In this document: piece by piece, positions 41,501 through 51,866 of the stretch | How positions within the stretch are numbered: the first letter of the stretch is position 1 | How the letters are laid out: every line of letters begins with the position of its first letter | Assembly (NCBI GenBank): GCA_948144175.1 | Contig: CANXME010002058.1 | Location: 112,501 to 176,500 of the forward strand | Direction: 5' to 3' | From: Closterium sp. NIES-65 | Taxonomy: Eukaryota > Streptophyta > Zygnematophyceae > Desmidiales > Closteriaceae | DNA length: 64,000 nt | Made by a program: the position numbers and the translations under genes | The notes under the pieces: model-generated | The model's database searches: none | Seen by the model: only the letters and a program-made list of their open reading frames with translations | What the model was told of the DNA's origin: nothing

Positions 41501-41950
41501 GTAATGCTACGATCCTTTGATCTACTAGCTAGATTCGTTTTAAGCCGTTGTTGATTAAATTTGATCTAATCTTTTGTAGTTCTTTTATTTGCTGCTGTCT
41601 CCCACGATTTGCTTGCAGGAAACGGTCGACCACATCGTTGTCTCACTCCCTCGTCTTATTAACGGTGAGTTAGTGTTTGAACTACATATTGGTAAAGAAA
41701 GAGGGGGAGAGCAGAAGAGCGCAGAAGCTTAGACGAAAGAGAGCGTGTGAGAGAACGAAGACGAACTCTCTGTTTTTTTGTTAGAGAAGCTGGCCATTTC
41801 GACCCGTTGACTCAACGATATTCTGACGGTTAAATCAGAAGAGATAGTGGATTCTATGGCAGTAAGATTGCACACGAGACAATGGAAAAAACATGTAGTG
41901 AATACATGAAGTGAGAATGCATTCGAACTTAAGATTAGCCTAGTTGAGGC
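41501..41950. other. Host spacer without a supported gene
   Basis: AT-rich DNA. A stretch at 41619-41664 is bounded by 'ttgcttgcag' and 'ggtgagttag' and so looks like a small exon between splice sites. It is too short to identify, and no flanking exons are seen. Confidence 0.3.
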
Positions 41951-42256
41951 TAGGGATGAGCAAGGGGCGAACACGAACACGTTCGTGGTTGCCCCTACAC
42001 GAACACCTGCGTTTGCCGAACCGAACACTGTTCGGTTCGGCGAACACTTGGAGCAAAAAATGGTGTTCGCCGTTCGCCTGTGAAGGCGTGTTCGGGCGAA
42101 CCTCGAACACGTTCGTCTTCGTCGCGGGCAAATTTCAGTAACGGCCCGAACACGAACGTGTTCAGGCGAACATCGAACACTGTTCGGCAAACAATTTAAG
42201 CCAAAAAATATTACCTGTTTGGTTCGCCTCGAACACCGTTTTTTTGCTCAACCCTA
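41951..42256. mobile_element. hAT-type MITE (306 bp)
   Basis: The ends are inverted repeats: TAGGGATGAGCAA at the left and, on the opposite strand, TAGGGTTGAGCAAA at the right (12 of 13 matching). An 8-bp duplication GTTGAGGC lies at 41943-41950 and 42257-42264, the size typical of hAT elements. The interior is built from 'cgaacac' and 'gttcg' phrases in both orientations, including a perfect 27-bp palindrome (42015-42041, 13-base arms, one central base). There is no coding capacity; open frames across it are repeat-derived. A hAT transposase gene lies in the same window, but whether it recognises these ends is unknown. Confidence 0.9.
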
Positions 42257-42264
42257 GTTGAGGC

Positions 42265-42578
42265 GTGGGTGACTTTTGCTCCGTAGGGTTTCGTTACTTC
42301 TTTCATCAGCTCACCATCTCTCGTCATTGCCAAGACATTGCTACCACTGATTTTGAGCTTGATCTACTGTTGTTTTGCTTTGTTTATTTGTTTTGGTTTT
42401 CCTGCTTCCGTCGATCTGCACGCAGGTTGTGAAGTGGAAGCGGATGCCATTTCCAATCTCTTATTAGGTACATATTTCATGTCGCGTGCCTTACCCCCTG
42501 CCTTTACCCACTCTCTCTTCTCTATCTTAATATAGATCGCCTATCTGCCTTCTGCTCCATTCTCTTTTTTTTTCTACC
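42265..42578. other. Host spacer without a supported gene
   Basis: Moderately AT-rich and T-rich. There are splice-like sites ('tgcacgcag' near 42425) but no coding stretch I can support. It continues beyond element E at 50130. Confidence 0.4.
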
Positions 42579-42583
42579 ACTTC

Positions 42584-42715
42584 TACCGAGAAGTGAGAAT
42601 GGAATGAATGCACTATGAAACAGTAGGGTACAAGTACTAACCCTAATTGGGTTGTACCCCTTATGGGCTACCCCACTACAGCCTACACAAATGTATAAGC
42701 TATAATGTTCTGACA
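42584..42715 (-). repeat. Element E 3' LTR
   Basis: This 132-bp LTR has plus-strand ends TACCGAGAAG (the terminal TG decayed) and TGTTCTGACA. The polypurine tract is at 42716-42726, followed by the family tail up to 42925. Confidence 0.9.
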
Positions 42716-42925
42716 CACCCCCATAGGCAAAGTGGGGGAGAACAAGTGGTCACAAGACCAGTCAAGCAAAGCAAAGCAAAGCAAAGCAAGCTCAGGGTGG
42801 ATCACAAAGTCACCACACAGTCCAAGCACCAGAGTAAGGCCACAAGGCCAGTTCACATGTAAGGTCATATATATAAAGGTAAAACAAGCAAGGGCATGTA
42901 TAGAAAGAAGACAGTACAAACAAGA

Positions 42926-45900
42926 TCAAGAAGTGAGCAAGTGAGGCCAGGTAGGCACAAGACCTAGCACAGTACAGAAGCGCTGATGATCACAAGGCGG
43001 AAGGGCCTTGGTGAAGATATCAGCAGTGTTGGCCTCAGAGGCCACGTAGGTGAGGCGGAGCTGACCACGCTGCTGCAGCTCACGAGACAGGAAGTAGCGG
43101 AGAGCAATGTGCTTCGTTCTGTGCTCCAGTCTGTGCTCCCGACACAAGGCCAGCATGGCCTTGTTGTCTACGTACAGCACTGGAGGAGAACGAGGCGACT
43201 CTCCGAGGTCAATCAGCAGGTAGGTGAGCCAGCGAATCTCCTGTGCAGCCATGGCTCCTGCGTAGATCTCAGCCTCACCGTTGGAGCCGAGAGCAGAAGA
43301 CGAGCGAGAAGCCTGCCACGAAACAGAGCCGGAACCAAGGCTGAAGGTGTAACCCTGTGACGACCGCTGCGTAGCCTGGTCGTCAGCCCAAGAAGCGTCT
43401 GCGTGCCCAGTAAGGACCACTGGACTCTGCCCTCCAAGCACAAGCCCCATGCCCGACGTACTGCACAAGTAGCGCAACACCCTCTTCGCTGCAGCCATGT
43501 GCTCTGGTCAGTGTCTCCCAGGAGCAACATAGCGTGCCAAGATGCTAAGAGGGTATGCAAGGTCAGGTCGTGTGCAGGTCATCAGGTACATGAGGCAGCC
43601 AACAAGCTCTGGGTACGGGCCACTCGACTCTACGGACTCATCCGAAGGCAGAGCTGAGAGCGAGTGGCGATTAGACAGAGGAGTGGCCTGAGGCGAGGAG
43701 TACGTGAAGCCGAAGCGCTGAAGGACCTGCTGCACCATGTGTGACCGAGTCAGGGTAATGGTGCGCTGTGCTCTGTCCCGGGTGATCTGCAAGCCAAGGT
43801 AGCTGCGCAGTTCACCCAGGTCTGTGCACGTGTCTCTCTTCTGTAGCTCGGACTTCACGTGGGCGAGTCGAGCAGTGTCAGCAGTGGCAAAGACCAGGTC
43901 GTCGACGTACACGAGGATGTAGAACGGCGGCAAAGAGGAGTCGGTGCGTAGAAACAGCGACGGGTCGGCTGTAGAAGGAGCAAACCCAAGAGCCGCAAGT
44001 GTAGTCCTCAGTGTGTCGTGCCACTCACGGGGCGCCTGGCGGAGACCGTAGACTGGCCGCCGGAGGCTCCACTGGGTGCCAGGAGGAAACGACCCAGTGA
44101 AGCCAGGAGGGCGGCGCAGCCAGATCTCTTCGTGCAGGCTGCCCTGCAGGAAAGCAGTGCTGAAGTCAAGAGAGTGAAGCTCGTAGTCACGGTGAGCGGC
44201 TATGTGCAGCAGCACCCGAAGAGTGGTCATCTTCGGGGTGGGAGAGAAGGTCTGAAAGTAGTCAACTCCCTGCCGCTGACTGAAGCCTCGAGCCACGTAA
44301 CGCGCCTTAAAGACAGGCGGAGAGCCCGGCGGCCGCTTCACCCTGAAGATCCACATCCCACTGACGATGTTCGCCCCAGGTGGGGGAACCTCGTCGACGT
44401 AGGTGCCTGTGGACTTCCAGGAAGCCATCTCTGCGTCCATGGCCAACTGCCACTGAGAGGAGTAGGGACCCTCGATCGCCTCAGCGTACGATCGAGGAGT
44501 CGGAATGTCTCGCGCATCCGGGTCTCCCTCAGGGGCAATCAGCGTGGACACGAGATGGGGCAAAGCAGCCGCAAAGCACTGGAACTCCTCCTGCCTGTCC
44601 TCAAGGATGTCCGTGCTAAGAGCACACTCGCCCCCGACGGACGGAGGACAGACAGACTCAGACTCAGCAACAAGACTAGCAGCGTAGTCTAGACGACAGC
44701 GAGCAATGAAGTCGACAAGCTCAGCAACGAGAGCAGACGCAGCAGCAGACTCAAAGGAAGGGTCAGTGACGAGAATAGCAAGAAGGCGCGTGACCGAAGG
44801 ACTAGCAGCACGAAGGGAGTCAGACTCCGGGTCAGCAAGAGAAGGAAGAGAGGACTCTGGAGGAGACGGCAACGGGACACACAGAGGAGCAGTGGAAGGC
44901 CGCAGTGCCATCTGGTGTGTGTCGGGGACCGCAGGAGGACGCGGACGTGCAGTACGACCACTAGTGCGAGCAGCACGAACCAATGACACGGGATGAGACG
45001 CAGGCTCACGACGCTCAGCAAGACCTCCAGTAGGACCTGTGTAGGGAGAAGGAGCAAGTAGAGGGGAGGCGGGCGGTAACTGTGACTGCGACTGGACAGG
45101 CGGTGGACACTCTAGGGGAGGAGCAGGACCAGTAGAGGGCGGGAGACCAAGAACCTGCTCCAGGAGTGGAACGAAGTACGGCCTCGGCCGCGCAGCGCCT
45201 CTAGAACGAGCGAGTACGGCACCAGTACCCTCAGCGGCAGCACCACCGCCACCAGAACCTCCAGCTCCAACAGCGCCAACTCCAGTACCCTCAAAAGCAC
45301 CAGCGCCAGCAGCACCGCCAGCGCCAACACCCCCAGCAGCTCCAGCTCCAGCAGCACCAACTCCGGTAGAACCGTCAGCACCAGCTGCCTCAGCAGCACC
45401 CTCAGACGCACCAGCACCAGTAGAAACACCAGCGCCAACACCCCCAGCAGCTCTAGCTCCAGTAGCACCAACTCCAGTAGGACCGTCAGCACCAGCTGCC
45501 TCAGCAGCACCCCCAGACGCACCAGCACCAGTAGAAACACCAGCGCCATTACCCCCAGCAGCTCCATCTCCAGCAGCACCAACTCCAGTAGGACCGTCAG
45601 CACCAGCTGCCTCAGTAGCACCCCCAGACGCACCAGCACCAGTAGAAACACCAGCGCCAACACCCCCAGACTCAGCAGCATGTCTCCAGCGGCGGGCGAA
45701 CCACACACGCAACTCCTGTGGAGAGAGCGGCTCCCGCCTCGACGAAGTACCGCCGGCAGCCACGCGAGCAGACCCAGCACCCCCAGGCTCCGCACCCCCA
45801 GACTCAGCACCCCCAGGCTCAGCACCCCCAGACTCAGCACCCCCAGACCCGGCACCCGCAGACCCGGCACCTGCAGGCTCAGCACCTCTAGCAGCACCAG

Positions 45901-48900
45901 AGTCTACAGCTACCTCGAGAGGCTCGACTGCGTCTACCTGGGACACACCTGAAGGGGCAGGACCCTGAGGAGGGAGGGGGTCTACCTGAGTAGCACTTGG
46001 CGCAAGGAAGAGCGGCGTCGGGGGGAGGGGCGCAGTGCGGTAGGGGAAGAGACGGCAGTAAGGCACCGACTCGTCAAAGGTGACGTCCTGGGAGGACCGA
46101 ACAAGGCGCGTGGTGGGGTGGTAAAACTGCCAGCTAGGCGCGTCAGGGGGGAAGCCAAGGAAGACGCAAGGAACAGCACGGTGGGACAGCTTGTCCGCAG
46201 ACAAGTCGCGAACAAACGCCCGAGATCCCCAGACCCGAAACGCAGACGCATCGCCAACCTTCCCTGTCCACCGCAAGGCGGGGGAGGTCTCTGGCAAGGA
46301 GACCCGGGGCTGAAGGTTGAGCTGATGCGCGGCGTACTGAACCGCAAACGGCCACAGAAAATGGGGGGCAGCCGCATGCATCATGGACGTACGCGCGACG
46401 TCCATGACCATGCCAATGCGGCGCTCAGCAATCCCATTTTGCTGTGGAGAGGCCGGAAGCGTGAAGGTCTGGCGGATGCCCTGTGCCCGACAGAAGGCTC
46501 CCAGACGAGCAGAGGAAAACTCCCCTCCTCTGTCCGAGTGCAGACGCAAAACAGGAAAGTCCGAGCCGAAACTCTCTGTGAGCTAAAGACGAGCTGCGCG
46601 GATCCAGTCGATCAACACCTCAGTGACGTCACCCTTGCTGCGTAAGGGGAAGATTGTGGTGTAACGCGAGTAGTCGTCAACGACCAGCAGAAAGTACCGC
46701 TCTCTCCCCTGCCCACTGACGCGGGCTGGGCCCCACACGTCCATGTGTAGAGTCTGCAGCGGAGCCTCTGTCGGAGGAAACTCGGAGGAGTGAGGGGCGG
46801 CGCGCTGTCGCCCCTCAACGCACGGGATGCAGGTAGGGCCAGGCCCCGGAGGAAGGGGAGGGAGAGACCGAGGAAGACCAGAGACAAGGACACGGGAGGC
46901 CGTGCCTCGGAGACGAGGCAAGGAGGGGTGACCAAGGCGGTGATGCCAAAGGAGAGTCTGGTGGGACAGCAGACGACACGAGCAGGGGGCAGACTCAGGA
47001 CCAGACCTGGATGCCGCAGCAAACACCTGACTCGACGCAGCTACGTGGGCAGACTCAGCAGTAGGAGGAGACTCAGTAGTAAGGGTGTACAGGCTCGACC
47101 CTGGCCGACGGGTGAACGTGGCCAAGTGTCGGCCTGTCCGATCACACCTGCAGTGGGTCACTCGCTGACTTGCAGGAGTGAACTGGTCAACCCCTCGATC
47201 CTGTAGGTCCGCTCCACTCACCAATTTCGTAGAGAACGAGGGGAGGTAGAGACCAGACAGAGTGCCAGAGGGGGCTGCAGGGCCCAAAAGGACAGTGGAG
47301 AAGCTAGCAAGGACAAGACCCCCAGAGGGGTCTGCTATGGAGACTGCAACCGGCCGACTAAGCGGCGTAAGAGTGGTGCGGTCTCGAAAGAAGGAGCGGG
47401 ACGCACCCGATTCCAGGGTGAAGGTGTAGAAGGCCTGAGCCGACGTAGTACGTGAGAGAGCAGACTCACTAGCACCTGGGGCAGCAGACGCACTAGCACC
47501 AGGGGCAACAGACGCACTAGCACCTAGAGCAGCAGTCTCACCAGCACCTAGCGCAGCAGCCTCAATGCCCGGGTGAGGCGGTACACACAAGTAACAGGCA
47601 CCCTCAACACTATCAGCAACAGCATACATGGCAGCAAGGATAGCATCAAAGTCAAGATCAAAGATAGCAACCCCGGCCTTAGCCAGATCTCCCCAGCGAG
47701 GGATCTCTGGCGCCTCAGGGAACTGGCGACGCCACGCGTCCATCAGGCGACCAAAGCAGCACTGGGTGGAGTGCGGACCCCCGCACTGCTCACCAATGCG
47801 GTCGCCGGTACGGAGAACGTAAGAGCAGGGACCAAAACCCCCACCGCGCTGGCGTGCAGTGTACCACTCACGAAGCTGCTGAGGGGACAGTGTCACACCA
47901 CTCCGCTGCTGCTGCTGGCGCTGACCACCACCGGCGCCACTCCTCGACGCAGAGTTGCGACTCGCTCCACCACCGCCGCCTCTGCCACCGCCGCCGCCTC
48001 CGCCGCCTCCGCTGCCTCTGCTGCCTCCTCCACCTCCGCCTCCTCCACTACCTCCGCCGCCTCCGCTCCCTCCGCCACCTCCACCGCCTCCGCCGCCTCC
48101 ACTGCTGCCGCCGCCGCCGCCGCCGCCACCCCCAGCACCACTCCCACCACCACCCCCACTCCCTCCACCGCCTCCACCACCACCTCCACCGCCCCCTCCA
48201 CCTTCTCCAGTGCCCTTGCCCCCCTTGCCCTTGCCGGTGCGGCGTCTCCCGCTCGGGGCAGACGCAGCGCCGACCGACTCGAAACCAACGAGGTCGGCCG
48301 CAGCAGTAGAGGCAACAGAGGGCAAGAGGGGGGAGGGAGTACAACCCTCTAAGACGGGGGTGCGAGGGTCACCACGAGAGGCTCCTACAGCGACTATGCT
48401 CTTCTCTATCGCTAGGAGGGTCTTCTCGAGGAGGTCAACGGTGAGAGTGGTGGGGCAAACAGGGAGGAAGTGGTCCCTGACTACACGGAGAGAGTCAGGG
48501 AGACGGGTGACTATGTAGTAGAGGGTGATGTACATGGGAGGGGGGTTCTTGGCGCAGAACTCAGCAGGAAGTGCAGCGCGGTAGCGAGTGTCACTAGTGC
48601 GGAGGTGCGTAATGAGGTGAGCGACAGTGGGAAAGGCAGCAAGGTCAGGGAAGAGGTACGGTAGCATGAGGCGGCTCAGTGCAGCAGTGGCAGGGGAAGA
48701 GTAGCGTGCAACTACAGCGTCGTACAAGGTCTGAGCACTCTTGTACTGGCTAAAGTGTGCACGCTCAGTGGTCGGTAAGTGGCGGCGCACAGCAAGGCGA
48801 GCAGCAGCGTCACGTGTGGCCCACTGTGAGCGAACAGTGGCGTCAGTATCAGCAGCAGGGGCAGGGGAGGCACCAGAAGTGAGGTCAAACAGGGAGAGGC

Positions 48901-49006
48901 CGTCTGCCCTATCGCACTGCAGGAAAAGCTGCAGATCATCTACCCAGACCTCAAAGTCAACAGCCCGACCCTCAGCGTCAAAGGTGAGAACGCTAGGGGA
49001 AGCCAT
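42926..49006 (-). pseudogene. Element E gag-pol, one frame with two stops
   Basis: A single frame of 2027 codons from ATG 49004-49006 (MASPSVLTFDAEGRAVDF) to the stop at 42926. Only two stops interrupt it: TAG at 46583-46585, where relatives read CAG (RLQLRESF), and TGA at 43508-43510, where relatives read CGA (GRHRPEHM). Both fit C-to-T changes. Gag has a poly-Gly tract (about 47960-48220), SPQQLREWYTARQ and CSYVLRTGDRIGEQC...H...C. Protease reads LESGASRSFF: the catalytic Asp is Glu (codon at 47411-47413). Integrase has WHHRLGHPS, CIPCVEG, HMDVWGPARV, HSDRGGEF and NGIAERRIG, all intact. The linker has AEPGG repeats, SPQELRVWFARRW and three 37-residue repeats. RT has YVDD. RNase H is complete. 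Two reversions would open the frame, but the protease change remains. Confidence 0.93.
45325..45668 (-). repeat. Three 111-bp tandem repeats in the element E linker
   Basis: The phrase 'gtagaaacaccagcgcc' recurs at 45420, 45531 and 45642, a period of exactly 111 bp or 37 codons. It codes on the minus strand for units containing VSTGAGASGGA and EAAGADGPTGVGA. The frame is kept, so the expansion occurred in a coding element. A, B, C, D and F have other linker lengths. Confidence 0.88.
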
Positions 49007-49992
49007 AACAGCAGGAGGCAGGGCACTGCAGTGGCAGAGAGTGTGCTTTTACCAGGTAGGTGGAGCGATCGGGCTGCTCGGCGGCTCGGCTGTAGGGTGA
49101 CTCGGCTGCAGGGCGGCTCGACTGCTGGTGCTGGGCGGCTCGGCTGTCGGGCGGCTCGGCTGCTGGGCAGCTCGGCTGCTGGGCGGCTCGGCTGCACGGT
49201 GCTGGGCGGCTCGGCTGTCGGGCGGCTCGGCTGCTGGGCGGCTCGGGAGGTCGGGCGGCTCAGGTGGCCGGCGGTTTGGCTGCTCGACGTTGCGGGCGCT
49301 GGGAGGCGGGGTCGCAGGTGGTGGCGAGGTCGCAGGTGGCGGCGGGCCGCAATGTTGGGCGGGGCCGCGGTGGCGACGGGGCCGAAGTAGGGCCTAAGTG
49401 GGGCCGTAGAGGGGCCGACGGGGCCGAAGTGGGGCCGTAGCGGGGCCGCAGCGGGGCCTAAGCGGGGCCGAAGCGGGGCCGTAGCGGGGCCGTAGCGGGG
49501 CCTAAGCGGGGCCGTAGCGGGGCCGACGGGGCCTAAGCGGGGCCGTAGCGGGGCCGTATCGGCGCCTAAGCGGGGCCGACGGGGTCGTAGCGGGGCCGTA
49601 GCGGGGCCTAAGCGGGGCCGTAGCGGGGCTGACGGGGCCTTAGCAGGGCCGTAGCGGGGCCGACGGGAACGACGGGGCCGTAGCGGGGCTGTAGCGGGGC
49701 CTAAGCGGGGCCGACGGGGCCGTAGCGGGGCTTAAGCGGGGCCGACGGGGCAGTAGCGGGGCCGTAGCGGGGCCGTAGGGGGGCCTAAGTAGGGCCGTAG
49801 CGGGGCCGACGGGGCCTAAGCGGGGCCGTAGAGGGCGGCTCGAGGGGCAGTAAGGGCGGCCAATAGGGGCCACTAAGGCGGCTCGAGGCGCTACTCGGGT
49901 TAGGAGCTAAGCGCGCTCCGGGCAGGGAAGGAAAAAAAAAGTTCGTGGTGGGCCCTAGGTAGTATTCCCACTCGGGAACCTGCTCGATACCA
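49007..49992 (-). promoter_or_regulatory. Element E leader: primer site, hairpin, arrays
   Basis: On the minus strand: primer site TGGTATCGAGCAGG (49979-49992); a hairpin at 49965-49978 with TTCCC and GGGAA paired; GGGCCCACC at about 49947-49955; a T9 run. Array 1 (about 49380-49850) has 'ggggccgtagcggggcctaagc' units on the plus strand. Array 2 (about 49070-49270) has 'gctgggcggctcggct' units. No gene is seen. Confidence 0.7.
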
Positions 49993-50124
49993 TGACGAGA
50001 AGTGAGAATGGAATGAATGCACTATGAAACAGTTGGGTACAAGTACTAACCCTAATTGGGTTGTTCCCCTTATGGGCTACCCCACTACAGCCTACACAAA
50101 TGTATAAGCTATAATGTTCTGACA
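49993..50124 (-). repeat. Element E 5' LTR
   Basis: This 132-bp LTR has plus-strand ends TGACGAGAAG and TGTTCTGACA. It abuts the primer site. Confidence 0.92.
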
Positions 50125-50129
50125 ACTTC

Positions 50130-50722
50130 CAGTACCTATTCAATACGTATTTCTTCTGTCCTTCCACGATCATCCAAATCCTTTCTATGTCGTATTTCAC
50201 TTCTTGCCACATTACTATATTTAGCGTGCCTGTTCTCCGTTTTTTTGTAGTCGTACTTCATGCTTACTTCAGTTGGTTTCTTGCTGAAAATGGATATTTG
50301 TTGGGGTGTATTGGAATAGTTGAACACGTTGATGATCAAATTCATAACTTATTGTGTCAGTTGTACGCATTGTTGTGGTACCATAATATATCATACTATA
50401 TTCCCTTTGTTTTACATTTGTCAATTTCTTTCCACTTTTTGTCTCGAATTCCTTCCAAACAGTTCTTTCAGCTTTAAGAAGTGAAGGTTAGATTGGAAGG
50501 TGGAAAGATATTGCTGTGTAGGGTCTTTGAAGGATTATATATATTGCTGTGGTCTTATTTTGCTTGTTCTGGTTTTTCTTTTAGCTGTTGAGGCATTGAG
50601 CTTTAATGTTTGCGTGAATGTGTGTGTACATTCATATGCATTGCAGTAACAATGCATATCTGTGGGTTTTAAATCAATGATCGACCTATCATTTCTGGGA
50701 AGGTTCTTTGCGCACTCAGTGA
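50130..50722. other. Host spacer between elements E and F
   Basis: AT-rich, unique-looking DNA. A 96-codon plus-strand frame (50187-50477) is Phe/Leu/His-rich and matches nothing I know, so I do not call it a gene. No repeat ends were found here. Confidence 0.45.
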
Positions 50723-50727
50723 GTGTG

Positions 50728-50858
50728 TGTCAGAATATTATAGCTTATGCTTTTGTGTAGGCTATAGTGGGGTATCCCATAGGGGGTACAACCCAATTAG
50801 GGTTAGTACTTGTACCGACTTCACTCATAGTTCATTCATTCTCGTTCTATTCTTCACA
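50728..50858 (+). repeat. Element F 5' LTR
   Basis: This 131-bp LTR runs from TGTCAGAATA to ATTCTTCACA. Confidence 0.92.
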
Positions 50859-51866
50859 TGGTATAGAGCAGGTTCCCCTGTGGGAACTGTGCTTAGGGCC
50901 CACCACTTCGAACTTTTTTTTTCCTTCCCGGAGCGCGCTCCGGGCTCTCTCTCTCGATCTGTCGACCTACCCTACGGCTCCTAGACGCCCGCGCGCCGCC
51001 CTCCGATGCCCGCGCGCCGCCCGTCCCGGCCCTTCGACGCCCGCACGCCGCCCTTAGCCGCCCGCGCGCCGCCAGTCTCGGCCCCTAGACGCCCGCGCGC
51101 CGCCCGTCCAGGCCCCACGCCGCCCGCGCGCCGCCCTTAGCCGCCCGCACGCCGCCCGTCAGCCCCCGAGCCGCCGTCGCGCCACCCTTAGGCGCTCGTG
51201 CGGCGCCCGTCCCGGCCCGTCGGCGCCGTGTGCCGCCCGTCCCGGCCTCCCGCCACCAGTGCGCCGCCCGTCAGGCCCCACGCCGCCGTCGTGCCGCCCG
51301 TTCTGGCTTGTCGACGCCGTGCGCCGCCCGTCCCGGCCCCTCGGCGCCCGTGCGCCGCGCGTCCTGGCCCCTCGCCACCGTCCCGGCCCCAAGCCGCCCG
51401 TGCCTCGCTCGTCCCGGCCCCGCTCCCATCGGCCCGTGCGCCACCCGTCCCAGCCGTGCGCCGCCGTCCTGGCCCCGCATCGCCCGTGCGCCACCTGTCC
51501 CTGCCGCACGCCGCCGTCCCGGCCCCACGCCGCCCGTACGCCGTTGTGACACCCAACCGCCCGTGCCACCCGCGTCACCCGAGCCACCCGAGCCGCCTGC
51601 GCCGCTGAGGAGCCGAGCCGCACGAGCCGCCTGTGCCGCTGAGTGCCCGAGCCGCCCGAGCCGCCCGAGCCGCTCGAGCCGCCCGCGCCGCCCGAGCCGC
51701 CCGAGCCGCCTGCGCCGCCCGAGCCGCCCGAGTCGCCTGAGGAGCCGAGCCGCTGGTCCCGCGGAGCTGCTGTTGCTGCTGGGCCGACCGAGCTGCTGTG
51801 TTGCCGTGTTGCTGTGCTACTGAGCTGCCCGACCCGTCCTGTCTGGTGAGACCGTCGCCTGCTGTC
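50859..51866 (+). promoter_or_regulatory. Element F leader: primer site, hairpin, arrays
   Basis: Primer site TGGTATAGAGCAGG at 50859-50872. The hairpin pairs GTTCCC (50872-50877) with GGGAAC (50882-50887). GGGCCCACC is at 50896-50904, followed by a T9 run with CCTTCCCGGAGCGCGCT. Array 1 (about 50985-51540) has 'cgcccgcgcgccgcccgtcc' units. Array 2 (about 51560-51760) has 'gagccgcccgagccgcc' units. Long frames on both strands across it are composition artefacts. Confidence 0.72.

Larger units (their letters stand above)
42584..50124 (-). mobile_element. Copia element E, nearly intact
   Basis: A 7541-bp minus-strand element with 132-bp LTRs at 42584-42715 and 49993-50124 (about four mismatches) and target duplication ACTTC (42579-42583 and 50125-50129). 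It is inserted in host DNA, since the flanks join as 'ctaccacttccagtacc'. Primer site, leader arrays, gag-pol, tail and polypurine tract (CTATGGGGGTG) are all present. The gag-pol frame is continuous except for two stops, but protease has lost its catalytic Asp. Confidence 0.93.

Noticed and set aside
41619..41664. Small exon between splice-like sites
   Set aside because: Only 46 bases, no neighbouring coding exon and no recognised protein; chance matches to AG and GTGAG are common.
50187..50477. 96-codon frame in host spacer
   Set aside because: Hydrophobic low-information frame in AT-rich DNA, without homology I recognise or supporting context.
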